Assembly (NCBI RefSeq): GCF_021018745.1 | Contig: NZ_CP063845.1 | Location: 2,976,001-3,040,000 of the forward strand | Reading direction: 5' to 3' | DNA from: Gloeobacter morelensis MG652769 | Lineage (GTDB): Bacteria; Cyanobacteriota; Cyanobacteriia; Gloeobacterales; Gloeobacteraceae | DNA length: 64,000 nucleotides | Shown here: positions 1 to 9,325 of the stretch, one piece after another | How positions within the stretch are numbered: the first letter of the stretch is position 1 | Layout: every line of letters starts with the position of its first letter | The notes under the pieces: model-generated | The model's database searches: none | What the model was told of the DNA's origin: nothing | The model's input: only the letters and a program-made list of their open reading frames with translations | Translations under genes and position numbers: made by a program

Positions 1-505
1 CAACAAATGCCATCTTGTCGCCTCCAATCGCATTGAAGGTCAATGACTTGTTTCGAAACTCCCGCTCAACCAGGCCGATGTCAACCTGGCCTGCCGCAAC
101 CCACTCACCGATTTCTTCTGTGTTGCCAGAAACCACTTTGAGTTGCACTTTCGGATATTGCTGACGGAATCTTTGCAGTTGCGGCGGCAGCCACCAGCTT
201 GCTACTGTTTGACTGCTGCCAATGTACAGTTCTCCCCTTTGCAAGCTTTTGGTTTCGCGGAGTTTGCTTTCGATCGTTGTGATTTCTTGAATGACTTTGT
301 GGGCTTCGGTCAACAAAAGCCGTCCCGAGTTTGTCAGCTCGATTCGCCTGCCCATTCGATTAAACAGAGGAACCTTGTAGTACGTTTCGAGGGATGCTAC
401 CGCCGAGCTAACCGCCGGCTGCGAGAGGGAAAGTTTCTCTGCTGCACGGGTAAAATTTAGATGCTCAGCAACAGCTACGAACACCCTAAGCTGCTCAAAG
501 TTCAT
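1..505 (-). CDS. LysR-family transcriptional regulator (3' end outside window)
   Basis: Translating the minus strand from the ATG at 505-503 gives a typical LysR start: MNFEQLRVFVAVAEHLNFTR, then a winged helix-turn-helix with AAEKLSLSQPAVSSAVASLE and the linker FNRMGRRIELTNSGRLLL. The effector-binding domain begins around residue 90 (GELYIGSSQTVASWWLPPQL). The reading frame stays open to base 1, so about 168 residues are visible and roughly half the protein lies outside. LysR proteins usually control a divergent or adjacent gene, but the 330 bases upstream hold no convincing divergent gene. Its codons are less GC-biased than those of the genes to the right, which could mean transfer. The family call is firm; the effector is unknown. 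Confidence 0.9.
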   Translation of the reverse strand, partial: MNFEQLRVFVAVAEHLNFTRAAEKLSLSQPAVSSAVASLETYYKVPLFNRMGRRIELTNSGRLLLTEAHKVIQEITTIESKLRETKSLQRGELYIGSSQTVASWWLPPQLQRFRQQYPKVQLKVVSGNTEEIGEWVAAGQVDIGLVEREFRNKSLTFNAIGGDKMAFV

Positions 506-835
506 CGTTTACTCCCGAATTTGTTTGCAGGCAAGTGATCTAATTGCAGCAGCAGCATCACAGATGAATAAACATTGGGCCTCGGCTTTCAACGATTTAA
601 TCTGAGTGTATTTGTTCGATTTAGTTTTGACCAGAAAAGATTGTAAATTTAAAAGACTTAAGGAAAATGGCCATGACTTGCAAGCGCGCTTCGGGCATAA
701 CCCGCCGCGCGCAAGCCCGAGGATACCAAAGCAGGCGGCCGGCCGCCTGCGGTCATGGGTGCGGTGCCCAGCCCTGGAGGATTTCACTGGTGTGGATTAG
801 GGGCGGGCACCGGCCGTTGCTGCTTTGGAGAAGGT
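506..835. other. Intergenic region without a supported gene
   Basis: The left part (about 540-670) is AT-rich and could carry the promoter of the LysR gene. The right part is GC-rich and contains the 20-bp perfect palindrome at 731-750. Short open frames exist on both strands, but none has a ribosome site or recognisable domain. Confidence 0.5.
731..750. repeat. 20-bp perfect palindrome, GC only
   Basis: GCAGGCGGCCGGCCGCCTGC reads identically on both strands with no spacer. It lies downstream of the monooxygenase-fold gene (minus strand, ending at 836), so as RNA it could fold into a short strong stem. It has no T run, so it is not a canonical rho-independent terminator. It may be a dispersed palindromic repeat or a protein binding site. 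Confidence 0.6.
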
Positions 836-1132
836 CTAGCGGATGCGCTCGAAAAAACGAATCTCGAGGGGTTCGGCAAGCCAGGCCGGGCTCTCGGCGA
901 GCATCGCTTTGAGATACGGCATGGCCAGGTGGGCGTCGAAATCGGCCTGCGACCGCCAGTTCTCATAGAGCTGGTACACACAGGGATCCTCTGTCGAGCG
1001 GTGCAGGACATATTCGATGCATCCGGGTTCTTCGCGGGTCGGGGCGACCAGCGCTTCGAGCGATGCGCTCAACTGCCGCTCCAGACCGGGCCGGGCCCGG
1101 AATCGGGCGAAGAGGGTCAGCGGTTGTGTCAT
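836..1132 (-). CDS. Antibiotic biosynthesis monooxygenase (ABM) domain protein, YgiN-like
   Basis: This 98-residue protein has the ABM/dimeric alpha-beta barrel pattern: an opening strand (LTLFARFRARPGLERQL), the EEPGCIEYVLHRS region near residues 34-46, and YENWRSQADFDAHL around 55-68. Such proteins are small homodimeric cytosolic enzymes that oxidise quinols or aromatic substrates, but many members have no known substrate. It lies 25 bp downstream of the SDR gene on the same strand, so they are probably co-transcribed. A quinone reductase lies divergently, so a role in quinone or electrophile handling is an inference from context only. Confidence 0.8.
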   Translation of the reverse strand: MTQPLTLFARFRARPGLERQLSASLEALVAPTREEPGCIEYVLHRSTEDPCVYQLYENWRSQADFDAHLAMPYLKAMLAESPAWLAEPLEIRFFERIR

Positions 1133-1157
1133 TTTGGATATTCCTGAGAATTAGGCT

Positions 1158-1964
1158 TCAAGCGATGGAGTACCCGCCGTCGGCGAGCAGGCCGTGGCCG
1201 GAGACAAACGAAGCGTCCTCTGAAACCAGGAAAGCGACCACTTTGGCCATTTCTTCAGCCGTGCCGGCCCGGCCGGCGACCGTCGCGTTGGCGAAACTGT
1301 TTTTGGCTTCGGTGCTCGGCCAGATGCGATCCTGGAAGGGCGTGTCGATGATGCCTGGGCAGATGGCGTTAACGCGCACGCCCCGGCGGTACCACTCAAG
1401 GGCGGCACTCTTGGTCATGCCCAGCACCGCGTGCTTGGTGGCGATGTACAGTGCGGCATTCTCAAAGCCGATGACACCACCCATCGAGGCGTTATTGACG
1501 ATGACCCCTCCTCCCGCGCCGAGCATCGCCTGCGCCTGGTGCTTCATCGAATAGAATACGCTGCGCACATTGGCGTCGAAGACAAGGTCGTAGGTCTCTT
1601 TGGTCTGTTCGAGCAAGGGGGCGAAGACCCCCTCGGTGCCGGCGTTGTTGAAGGCGATATCCAGCTTGCCGTAGGTCGCTATTGCCTCAGCTACGAGGCG
1701 CTCGACGTAGGCTTCGTCGGTGACGTCCGCCTGTACGAAGGTCGCCTCGTGGCCTTCGGCGCGGATGGCTTCCACCAGTTCGAGCGTCGGGCCAACGCGC
1801 CGGGCACTGGCGACTACTTTGGCGCCCCGGCGCGCCAGTTCGAGGGCGGTGGCCCGCCCAATGCCGGAACTGGCGCCGGTGACGATTGCCACTTTGTCCT
1901 CGAGGGGGCGGGCGAAGACAGGCGGTGCAATTTGAAGCTGGGCGGTGCTCGCAATGCGGTTCAT
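1158..1964 (-). CDS. Short-chain dehydrogenase/reductase (classical SDR)
   Basis: The 268-residue protein shows the classical SDR fold. The NAD(P)-binding TGASSGIG lies at about residues 30-37, FNNAG at about 104-108, the catalytic serine in NNASMGGVIG, and the YxxxK pair as YIATK. The cofactor-side PG motif follows (NAICPGIIDTPF). The C-terminal FVSGHGLLADGGYSIA is typical of 3-oxoacyl-ACP reductase-like SDRs. An N-terminal extension of about 20 residues precedes the Rossmann fold, so the true start may be later. It is divergent from a quinone reductase and co-oriented with an ABM protein. The substrate cannot be told from sequence. Confidence 0.93.
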   Translation of the reverse strand: MNRIASTAQLQIAPPVFARPLEDKVAIVTGASSGIGRATALELARRGAKVVASARRVGPTLELVEAIRAEGHEATFVQADVTDEAYVERLVAEAIATYGKLDIAFNNAGTEGVFAPLLEQTKETYDLVFDANVRSVFYSMKHQAQAMLGAGGGVIVNNASMGGVIGFENAALYIATKHAVLGMTKSAALEWYRRGVRVNAICPGIIDTPFQDRIWPSTEAKNSFANATVAGRAGTAEEMAKVVAFLVSEDASFVSGHGLLADGGYSIA

Positions 1965-2289
1965 AGGTCACTCCGTAGGTGAACCCACCGCTGATGGCGG
2001 TGGTCTGTGCACAGCGTAGGAGGAAGCGCCGGGCGCCATCATCCGGTTTGAGAGAATGGCTTTGGTGATAGGAATTCACCAAACACCCCGCCCCTGCGCC
2101 CCCAACTGCCGCCGAACCAGAGTCACAGCCGATGCCCGCAGGCTGGGGCGCTCATCTTGAAGCCACTCGATTGATGAATCCAACGCATTTCTGTCTTTCC
2201 GGTACCCCGGATGACTGGGCGGGGAATCTCAGGTAGTTCTAGAGGAAGGCCCTGGACGGCCTGTTGCTGGAATCCAGCGGGGAGGGGAC
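1965..2289. other. Divergent promoter region with a hairpin
   Basis: This gap separates the SDR (minus) from the quinone reductase (plus) and must hold both promoters. A stem CCACCGC / GCGGTGG with a 5-base loop lies at 1985-2003, just upstream of the SDR start. A strong Shine-Dalgarno (GGGGAGGGG) precedes the ATG at 2290. No confident -10 or -35 pair was identified. Confidence 0.4.
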
Positions 2290-3291
2290 ATGCGCGTCGT
2301 TCAGTTTCGCGCTTTCGGTGAATCTGAGGTGCTCGAAGTTGCCGATGTGGCGCTCCCGAAGCCCCACCGCGGCGAAATCGCCGTGGACGTCCGCTACGCG
2401 GGGGTCAATTTCGCCGATATCATGTTGCGGCGGGGTGCCCTGGCGGGCACGCCGTTGCCCATGGTGCCAGGGCTCGAAGTCGCCGGCACCGTCGCTGAGA
2501 TTGGGCCCGGGGTGAGCGGATTTGCCTACGGCGAGCCGGTGGCAGCCTTTTCATGGACACCCGGCAAAGCGATGGGCGGCTATGCGGAGCGGGTTGTGCT
2601 CGATTCCCACCTCGCTGTGCCGCTGCGCAGGGCCGAGCGGGAACTCGGATACGAAGAAGGGGCCGGCTTTGCCTGCGCCGCCGTTACCGCTTACCAGTTG
2701 CTGGCCGATGTCGCCCGGCTCCGACCGGGCGAAACCGTGCTCGTCCAATCCGCCGCCGGCGGGGTGGGATCGCTGGCGGTCCAGTTCGCCCGCGCCCTCG
2801 GCGCTTCGCGTATTTTCGGTGTGGTCGGCTCTGCGTCCAAGGTGGAGGTCGCTCTGGCTGCCGGTTGCGACCAGGTCGTCCTGCGCGAAGGCTCGATAGA
2901 GGCGGTGCGCTCGTTGACCGGCGGCCGCGGTGTCGACATCGCGCTTGAGAGCGTCGGGGGCGCTAGCCTGGCGGCTTGTCTGCAGGTGCTCGCCCCGTTC
3001 GGGCGCGTCGCGTATTTCGGCGACGCTTCCGGGGCCGGTCCGATTGCTCTGCCGGCGTTCGACCTGTGGTTCGGGACCAAGGGCGTGCTCGGATACAACA
3101 TCGGTGGCCTCGCCGCCGCTTCGCCCGAAAATTGGAACGGCGCGGCCAACCGCGCCATCGAACTGATCGCCAACGGCGCGGTGCGGCTTGCGCCGACGCG
3201 AATCTACCCGCTGGAGCGGGCAGCCGAGGCCCAGCGGGCCCTCGAAACGCGCGCCTCGACCGGCAAGATGCTGCTCCAGGTCACAGGCTGA
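2290..3291 (+). CDS. Zinc-independent NADPH:quinone oxidoreductase (MDR family)
   Basis: The 333-residue protein is a medium-chain dehydrogenase/reductase of the quinone-oxidoreductase type. The N-terminal GroES-like domain has VRYAGVNFADIMLRRG, the family signature without the zinc-ligand cysteines of alcohol dehydrogenases. The nucleotide-binding motif VQSAAGGVGSLAVQFARALGA (AAGGVG) lies at about residues 153-172. The C-terminus RASTGKMLLQVTG is the usual family ending. Such enzymes reduce quinones or enones with NADPH in the cytosol. The start is supported by a GGAGG-type ribosome site. It is divergent from the SDR/ABM pair and followed by a convergent LysR gene. Confidence 0.92.
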   Translation: MRVVQFRAFGESEVLEVADVALPKPHRGEIAVDVRYAGVNFADIMLRRGALAGTPLPMVPGLEVAGTVAEIGPGVSGFAYGEPVAAFSWTPGKAMGGYAERVVLDSHLAVPLRRAERELGYEEGAGFACAAVTAYQLLADVARLRPGETVLVQSAAGGVGSLAVQFARALGASRIFGVVGSASKVEVALAAGCDQVVLREGSIEAVRSLTGGRGVDIALESVGGASLAACLQVLAPFGRVAYFGDASGAGPIALPAFDLWFGTKGVLGYNIGGLAAASPENWNGAANRAIELIANGAVRLAPTRIYPLERAAEAQRALETRASTGKMLLQVTG

Positions 3292-3306
3292 GGCGCAGGG
3301 AAAATC

Positions 3307-4272
3307 TTAGCGTCTTACTGGCGGCGGCGGGGCAGATACCGGGAGCCTGTCCCAGGGCGGCGGATCGGCAAAGGTTTTGACCAGTAAATCGACAGCGCTG
3401 CGCACCTTGGTGGACAGTTGCCGGGCTGAAGGGTAAACAGCGTGGACGGCTGTCGGTTCGAATTCGTGCTCCGGCAAGACACGCACCAACTCACCGCGCA
3501 TCAACAGATCCACAGCCACAAACGTCGCGGTCGGACAGATGCCCAGGCTTTCGAGGGCCGCTTCAAGGAGGGCATCGCCGTTGTTTGCAATCAACCGGCC
3601 CGTCACCGAGACGCTCGTGGTGCCTTCCGGCCCGACCAGCCGCCAGTCGCGCGGCCGGGTGAGCGCCGTGAATATCAAACAGGAGTGCCGGGTGAGATCG
3701 GCCGGGCGCACAGGGATGCCGGCGCGGGCCAGATAATCGGGGCTTGCGACGAGGATGCGCCGGTTGGTGCAAAGGCGTCTGGCGATCAGCCGGGAGTCCG
3801 GCAGGGCACCGATGCGCAGGGCAAGGTCGATCCCCTCCTCGATTAGATCGACGAACCGGTCGGTCAGGGTCAGCTCGACGGCAAGTTCGGGAAACTGCCG
3901 CATCAGGCGGCCGATCAAAGGCGCTACGTGCAGCCGACCAAACACCACCGGCACGCTCAGCTTCAAAGTGCCCCGCGGTTGGAGGTTCGCCGCCGCCACT
4001 TCCGCCTCGGCTTCGGCAACGTCCGCCAGGATCTGTAGGGCCCGGGCGTGGTAGATGGTGCCCGCCTCGGTCAGCGACAACTTGCGGGTGGAGCGCTGCA
4101 GCAGCCGCGCGCCGAGGCGCAGCTCAAGGCGGGAGATGATGCGACTGACAGCCGAGGGGGTGAGGTTGTGTTCTTCAGCGGCCCGTGCAAAGCTGCCGAA
4201 ATTGACGACGCAGGCAAAGATGGCCATGTCGCTCGTGTCGCTCGGGAGTGCCCTGTTTCTTGCCTGTGTCAT
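3307..4272 (-). CDS. LysR-family transcriptional regulator
   Basis: The protein has the LysR winged helix at its N-terminus (AIFACVVNFGSFARAAEEHN, then LTPSAVSRIISRLELRLGAR). A substrate-binding domain follows, with GTLKLSVPVVFGRLHVAPL near residue 105. Its RRLCTNRRILVASPDYLARAG block is typical of the DsdA/YafC-like LysR group. I chose the ATG at 4272 (321 residues) because the frame further upstream adds 21 low-complexity residues before the HTH. It converges on the quinone reductase with a 15-bp gap, so it could regulate that locus, but this is only positional. Confidence 0.9.
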   Translation of the reverse strand: MTQARNRALPSDTSDMAIFACVVNFGSFARAAEEHNLTPSAVSRIISRLELRLGARLLQRSTRKLSLTEAGTIYHARALQILADVAEAEAEVAAANLQPRGTLKLSVPVVFGRLHVAPLIGRLMRQFPELAVELTLTDRFVDLIEEGIDLALRIGALPDSRLIARRLCTNRRILVASPDYLARAGIPVRPADLTRHSCLIFTALTRPRDWRLVGPEGTTSVSVTGRLIANNGDALLEAALESLGICPTATFVAVDLLMRGELVRVLPEHEFEPTAVHAVYPSARQLSTKVRSAVDLLVKTFADPPPWDRLPVSAPPPPVRR

Positions 4273-4487
4273 CCAGGCGCTCCTGATGGCGGCGCTGTGG
4301 GAAGGTCGGCGATGCCCGGCGGTTGTGCTGGGCAATTCCCAGCAATCCTACCACGTGGCACAGTGATTCATTGGCAAAATTACCGGCTTTGCCGTGTCGA
4401 CAATGTTCAGCGACACCCTGCCCGTCTACGACAGGTTGAGTCGCTGTGAGTGCTGCTTTTGTCGCCCATAGCGATCAAGCCCTCGCG

Positions 4488-5558
4488 CTAATGCACCTGG
4501 CGAAACGCACACCCTACCGCTTGCTGCAAGTGTTTGAACCCGGAGCGCTCGCTGTGGGCAGCCAGGCCGGCGAGAATGCGGCGCACCATCCAGGGGCCTT
4601 CGTAAATCCAGCCGGTATAGACCTGCAGCAGGCTGGCGCCATGGGCAATTTTCTCCCAGGCGTCCTCGCCGCTGAAGATGCCCCCCACGCCGACAATCGG
4701 TAACCGCCCCTCGGTGCGCTTCCAGATGTGGGCAATGACTGCGGTGGAACGGGTGCGCAGCGGCGCTCCGCTCAGTCCTCCCATCGCTTGAATATCGCTT
4801 TTCAAGCCCGTGCGGGCGATCGTCGTGTTGGTGGCGATCACACCCGCCAGGCGGTGCTCGCCGCACAGATCGACCACCGCATCGATAGCCTCCCAACTTA
4901 GATCCGGGGCTATCTTGACCAGCAGCGGTTTGGATTCGCTATTTGCAAATTGCAAACGGGCCAGGATTTCCCCCAGGCGGTCCGCCTGCTGCAGTTCGCG
5001 CAATCCCGGCGTGTTGGGGGAGCTGACGTTGACGACAAAATAATCGCCCAGACCGTAGAGCCGCTCAAAACTGTACAGGTAATCGTCGCTCGCCTGCTCC
5101 AGCGGCGTCACTTTCGACTTGCCCAGGTTGATGCCGATCGGGATCCCCCACCGTCGCCCCGCCAGCCGCGACGCCAGGGCATCGGCCCCGTCGTTGTTGA
5201 AACCCATGCGGTTAATAGCCGCCCGATCGGCGGGGAGCCGAAATAGGCGCGGGCGGGGATTGCCGGGCTGGGCGTGGCGGGTGACGGTACCCACCTCCGC
5301 AAAACCGAAACCCAGGTGTTCCCAGGCGCCAAGCGCCTCGGCGTTTTTGTCGAATCCGGCTGCGAGTCCGAGCGGATTGGCAAAAGACAGTCCCCACAGC
5401 TTTACCGCCAACCGAGGATCCGGGCATCCAAATACTGAATCCAACCGCCCGGCCCAGGGCTGCTCCGCCGCCCAGGCCAGTGCACCGAGCGCCCGGTGAT
5501 GGGCATCCTCCGGATCGGCCCGAAAGAGCAATGGACGCACCAGCCGGTAAAGGTCCAC
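4488..5558 (-). CDS. pyrD: Dihydroorotate dehydrogenase, class 2 (quinone-linked)
   Basis: The enzyme oxidises dihydroorotate to orotate in pyrimidine synthesis, using FMN and membrane quinone. The 356-residue protein begins VDLYRLVRPLLFRADPEDAH, the amphipathic membrane-binding helix of class 2 enzymes. It has NPLGLAAGFDKNAEA, GFVEVGTVT-type FGFAEVGTVT, INRMGFNNDGAD, and the class 2 loop NVSSPNTPGLRELQ with its catalytic Ser. IATNTT and GVGGIFSGEDAWEKIAHGAS complete the FMN site. The start is the GTG at 5558-5556, which shares one base with the TAG stop of the upstream MOSC gene. This gives translational coupling in a gyrA-MOSC-pyrD operon. A longer upstream frame only shadows the MOSC gene. 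Confidence 0.95.
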   Translation of the reverse strand: MDLYRLVRPLLFRADPEDAHHRALGALAWAAEQPWAGRLDSVFGCPDPRLAVKLWGLSFANPLGLAAGFDKNAEALGAWEHLGFGFAEVGTVTRHAQPGNPRPRLFRLPADRAAINRMGFNNDGADALASRLAGRRWGIPIGINLGKSKVTPLEQASDDYLYSFERLYGLGDYFVVNVSSPNTPGLRELQQADRLGEILARLQFANSESKPLLVKIAPDLSWEAIDAVVDLCGEHRLAGVIATNTTIARTGLKSDIQAMGGLSGAPLRTRSTAVIAHIWKRTEGRLPIVGVGGIFSGEDAWEKIAHGASLLQVYTGWIYEGPWMVRRILAGLAAHSERSGFKHLQQAVGCAFRQVH

Positions 5559-6373
5559 TAGACAGGCCCGGCAAGGGCGACCATTTCGACCGCATCGCCC
5601 AGGGCGAGCCGACCGGGGGAGGTATGGACCATGTTCTGGCCGAAGATCTGGCCTTTGTCGATTTGCCGGTAGGTAGCGAGGGTGCGCAGGGGCTCCTCGC
5701 CCATCGGGCGGGCGGTCTGTTGATCGATGGTCGTGATCTTGCAGCGCACGCAGGGTTTGGCGGCGCGCAGGATCACTTCGCCCACGCGCACGGCGGGCCA
5801 GGTGTCCTCGGCGTAGGGCTCGCAGCCGCTCACCACCAGATTGGGCCGAAAGCGGTCCATGGGAAGCGGCTGCACGAGGCGGGCATTGAGATCCGCCAGC
5901 GAAGCTTCCGAGAGGGCCAGGAGCGGATAGCCGTCGGCAAAGCCCACCTGGGATCCGGGCGGAGCGTAGCGGGGGTTGACCGGCCGCACCCAATCGGGAT
6001 CCATGCGCACCAGACGGCAGGGGGTCTGGAGCAGCGCGCCGAACCAGCGGGCCGCTTCCTCGCCTTGATCCACTGCTGCGCAGCGGTCGCCCCAGACGGT
6101 CACCGCGGCGGCGGCACCCGGCTGGGGGGCAAGGGGCACTTCGATAGATTCCATCCCCGGGGCGCTGAGCCGCAGCCGCGCCTCGGTGAGCGCCGTTTCG
6201 ACCAGGGCGAGCCGCGCGTAGCTGCGCTGGCTGACAAAGGTGCCGCGCTCGTTGACCACCATCCACTCGCGGTCGAAACGGATGCCCCGGGTACCCAGTT
6301 CGGCCGCCTCCAGGGCGATCCCCCGGCAGGATTTGACCGGATAGACGAACAGACCCGAGACGTGGATGGCCAT
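5558..6373 (-). CDS. MOSC domain-containing protein (YcbX-like)
   Basis: The 271-residue protein has the N-terminal MOSC_N beta-barrel (VSGLFVYPVKSCRGIALEAA, DREWMVVNERGTFVSQR). The MOSC domain follows, with RFRPNLVVSGCEPYAEDTW and the conserved cysteine region KPCVRCKITTIDQQT. The cysteine in this motif is the usual molybdenum/sulfur ligand in mARC/YcbX relatives. These proteins reduce N-hydroxylated compounds or handle Mo-cofactor sulfur. The domain ends around IFGQNMVHTSPGRLALGD. There is no 2Fe-2S ferredoxin domain, so it would need an outside electron donor. Its ATG directly follows the gyrA stop (TAAATG), and it overlaps pyrD by one base. Confidence 0.9.
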   Translation of the reverse strand: MAIHVSGLFVYPVKSCRGIALEAAELGTRGIRFDREWMVVNERGTFVSQRSYARLALVETALTEARLRLSAPGMESIEVPLAPQPGAAAAVTVWGDRCAAVDQGEEAARWFGALLQTPCRLVRMDPDWVRPVNPRYAPPGSQVGFADGYPLLALSEASLADLNARLVQPLPMDRFRPNLVVSGCEPYAEDTWPAVRVGEVILRAAKPCVRCKITTIDQQTARPMGEEPLRTLATYRQIDKGQIFGQNMVHTSPGRLALGDAVEMVALAGPV

Positions 6374-8896
6374 TTATGCTTCTGTTTCCTCTTCTTCTTC
6401 GGCAGCAAAGGTGCCGCCGCCGTCTTCCGCCGACTCCGGCACCACGGCGACGCCTACGATCGTATCGTCTTCGTCGAGCCGCTGTACCCGCACCCCGGTG
6501 GCTGCCCGCGACTGCTGGGAGATTTCTTCACTCTGCTGGCGGATGATCACCCCCCGGGCGGTGACGATCATCAGTTCGTCCTCGCAGCCCACCACGCGCA
6601 GGGCCGCCAGTTCGTCCCCCTGGTCGCGGAATTTGGTGGCAATCACCCCCATACCGCCCCGGTTCTGGGCGCGAAACTCGCTGAAGGGCACGCGCTTGCC
6701 GAAGCCGTCGGCGGTGACCACCAGCACCCACGGACCGCACTCGCCGTTCGCTTCGGCCCGTTCGCGCTGCTCGCAGCTCAAGATATCCATGCTCACCAGC
6801 TCGTCGCCCTTGCGCAGTTCCATCGACTTGACGCCGCGGGCGGTGCGGCCCAGGGGCCGCAGCTGCTCTTCGTCGGCGCGAAAGCGAATCGCCATCCCGG
6901 CGCGCGAACCGACCAGGATATCGTCCTCGGCGCGCGCCCGGCGCACCCAGCGCAACTCGTCGCCCTCCTCAAGGCCGATGGCGATGAGGCCGTTGGCCCG
7001 CAGGTTGGCAAAAGCGGCCAGGGCCGTTTTTTTGATAAAGCCCGTGCGGGTGAGCATCACCAGAAATTCGTCGCTCGCAAATTCCTGCACCGGCACAATT
7101 GAAGTCACCTTCTCCTCGATCGGAATGGGCAAAAGCTGCACGACGGGCGTGCCCTTGGCGGTGCGCGAACCGGCTGGGATCTGGTAACCGCGCAGGGCGT
7201 AGACGACGCCCCGGTTGGTGAAAAACAGCACCGTGTCGTGGTTGCAGCAGGTGATAAAGTGCTCGACCGCGTCGTCCTCGCGCATGCGGGCGCCGGACTT
7301 GCCGCGGGTGGCCCGCCGCTGGCGATCAAACGTATCGACGGGCAGCCGCTTGATATAGCCCTGCTCCGTCACCAGCACCACCATCTCCTGATTGGCGATG
7401 AGGTCGGTGTCGTCGATTTCGCCCTCGGCTTTTTCGATGATCGTGCGGCGCGGGTCATTCAGGCGCTGCTTGGCGGCCAGCAACTCGTCGCGGATGATCT
7501 GGTCGATGCGCTCGCGCCGCTCCAGCACATCGCTGAGATCGGCGATTTTGGCGAGCAATTCGCGGTGTTCCGCCTCGATGCGCCCCGCCTCCATGCCGGT
7601 GAGTCGCCGAAGCTGCATTTGCAAAATCGCTTCGGCCTGGGCCTCGCTCAGCTCGAAGCGGTTCACCAGTTCGGCGCGCGCCGAGGCCGTATCGTCGGCG
7701 GCGCGAATCAAGGCGATCACCGATTCGAGGTTGGCAAGCGCCACCAGCATCCCCATCAAAATGTGGTCGCGCTCGCGGGCTTTGCGCAGCTCGTAGTGGG
7801 TGCGGCGGGTGATCACTTCGGCGCGAAAATCGATAAAAGTCTGCAGGAACTCCTTTAAATTCAGCAGGCGCGGCTCGCCGTTGACCAAGGCGAGCATGTT
7901 GCAGCCGAAGTTGGTCTGCAGGGGCGTCAGTTTGAAGAGGTTGTTGAGCACCACCCGCGGGTAGGCATCGCGCTTCAGTTCGATGACCGCCCGCAAGCCG
8001 TCGCGGTCCGATTCGTCGCGGATGTCGCTGATGCCGTCGATGCGCTTGTCGTTGACCAGTTCGGCGATCTTTTCGATGAGGGCCGCTTTGCAGACTTGAT
8101 AAGGCAATTCGGTGATCACGATCGCCTCGCGATCCGGTCGGCCGCGCACCTGAATTGTCTCGATGGCCGCCACGCCGCGCATCGTGATCGAGCCGCGGCC
8201 GGTGGTGTAGGCTTCGCGAATGCCCGACTGGCCCAAGATCGTGCCACCGGTCGGAAAATCGGGGCCGGGAATGTAGCGCATCAACTCGGGAAGGCTCAAA
8301 TTGGGGTTGGCGAGCAGCGCGACCACCCCATCGACCAGTTCGCCCAGGTGGTGGGGGGGAATATTGGTGGCCATACCGACGGCGATCCCGGCGCTGCCGT
8401 TGAGCAACAGCTGCGGCAAGCGCGAGGGGAGCACCGTGGGCTCCTGCTGCGAACCGTCGAAGTTGTCGCTAAAATCGACCGTCTCCGCTTCGAGATCGGC
8501 CAGCAGCGTGTCGCGGGTGAGGGGGGTCAGGCGGCACTCGGTGTAGCGCATCGCCGCGGGCGGATCGTTGTCGACCGAGCCAAAGTTGCCGTGGCCGTCG
8601 ATGAGCAAATAGCGGGTCGAAAAATCTTGCGCCAGGCGCACCAGCGCGTCGTAGACCGCCGAGTCGCCGTGGGGGTGGTATTTGCCCAAGACATCGCCGA
8701 CGACGCGGGCGCATTTGCGGTAAGGACGGTCCGGCCCCAGACCCAGTTCGTGCATCGCAAAGAGAATGCGCCGGTGCACCGGTTTGAGGCCGTCGCGGGC
8801 ATCGGGCAGTGCCCGCCCGACAATCACGCTCATCGCGTATTCGAGGTAGGAGCGCTGCATCTCGTTGCGCAAGTTGGTCGGGATGATCGTCGTCAT
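6374..8896 (-). CDS. gyrA: DNA gyrase subunit A (GyrA/ParC family) with atypical GyrA box
   Basis: The 840-residue type IIA topoisomerase subunit opens with [20 protein letters not shown] and [15 protein letters not shown]. The active-site tyrosine lies in [13 protein letters not shown], and [20 protein letters not shown] and [14 protein letters not shown] follow. The C-terminal pinwheel repeats run from about residue 500 ([14 protein letters not shown] and similar blades). The GyrA box, normally QRRGGRG, reads QRRATRG here ([15 protein letters not shown]), so the consensus is only partly kept. The protein ends in an acidic tail EEEEETEA. It heads the operon with the MOSC gene and pyrD. It nicks, passes and reseals DNA as a GyrA2GyrB2 complex. 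Confidence 0.95.
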   Translation of the reverse strand: MTTIIPTNLRNEMQRSYLEYAMSVIVGRALPDARDGLKPVHRRILFAMHELGLGPDRPYRKCARVVGDVLGKYHPHGDSAVYDALVRLAQDFSTRYLLIDGHGNFGSVDNDPPAAMRYTECRLTPLTRDTLLADLEAETVDFSDNFDGSQQEPTVLPSRLPQLLLNGSAGIAVGMATNIPPHHLGELVDGVVALLANPNLSLPELMRYIPGPDFPTGGTILGQSGIREAYTTGRGSITMRGVAAIETIQVRGRPDREAIVITELPYQVCKAALIEKIAELVNDKRIDGISDIRDESDRDGLRAVIELKRDAYPRVVLNNLFKLTPLQTNFGCNMLALVNGEPRLLNLKEFLQTFIDFRAEVITRRTHYELRKARERDHILMGMLVALANLESVIALIRAADDTASARAELVNRFELSEAQAEAILQMQLRRLTGMEAGRIEAEHRELLAKIADLSDVLERRERIDQIIRDELLAAKQRLNDPRRTIIEKAEGEIDDTDLIANQEMVVLVTEQGYIKRLPVDTFDRQRRATRGKSGARMREDDAVEHFITCCNHDTVLFFTNRGVVYALRGYQIPAGSRTAKGTPVVQLLPIPIEEKVTSIVPVQEFASDEFLVMLTRTGFIKKTALAAFANLRANGLIAIGLEEGDELRWVRRARAEDDILVGSRAGMAIRFRADEEQLRPLGRTARGVKSMELRKGDELVSMDILSCEQRERAEANGECGPWVLVVTADGFGKRVPFSEFRAQNRGGMGVIATKFRDQGDELAALRVVGCEDELMIVTARGVIIRQQSEEISQQSRAATGVRVQRLDEDDTIVGVAVVPESAEDGGGTFAAEEEEETEA

Positions 8897-9033
8897 GTAC
8901 CTGTGGGCTCCCAGAGAAGATGACCGCCCGCCTCCCTGCGCTCATAGCGTCAGTGAAGCGGGCGATCAATGCGGCTTAAAATGTCCAATGCATTACATTA
9001 TCTTAGCATTTTGCCCCGCCCGCCGGGCCGGGT

Positions 9034-9318
9034 TCAGGGCTTGAGGGCGAGGCTCACGTAGGCGTGGACGGTGCCGTCGGGATCGTTCAAGTGCAGTACC
9101 GTCAGCGTCGCGGGCAGATTCTCCTCGGTCTTCTCGTCGATCGGGTTCATCACCACCCGCCCGGCCTCGCGCTCCTCTGCAACATGGCGGGTCAGTTGCT
9201 CGACGCTCAACCCGAACGCTTCGCCGATGGCCCGCAGCGACAGAAAGGGATAACCGAATTTCCCCTCCTGCGCGTCTGAAAGTGCCTTGAGCCGCTTTTG
9301 AAACTCCCGCTGATTCAC
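9034..9318 (-). CDS. Small conserved-looking protein of unknown function
   Basis: A 94-residue protein beginning MNQREFQKRLKALSDAQEGK. Residues 20-45 (FGYPFLSLRAIGEAFGLSVEQL) look like a helix-turn-helix-like segment, followed by charged residues and a C-terminal beta-rich part. I do not recognise a family. Its start lies 7 bp downstream of the nucleotidyltransferase gene on the same strand, so the two are probably an operon. Confidence 0.65.
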   Translation of the reverse strand: MNQREFQKRLKALSDAQEGKFGYPFLSLRAIGEAFGLSVEQLTRHVAEEREAGRVVMNPIDEKTEENLPATLTVLHLNDPDGTVHAYVSLALKP

Positions 9319-9325
9319 GCCCTGT

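Noticed and set aside
5559-6266. N-terminal extension of the pyrD frame
   Set aside because: The first 236 codons shadow the MOSC gene; the amphipathic helix typical of class 2 enzymes starts at the GTG at 5558.
5480-7102. A 540-codon plus-strand frame opposite gyrA and the MOSC gene
   Set aside because: It is antisense to two well-supported genes, lacks any domain, and is His/Gly/Arg-rich as expected from the complementary strand of GC-rich coding DNA.
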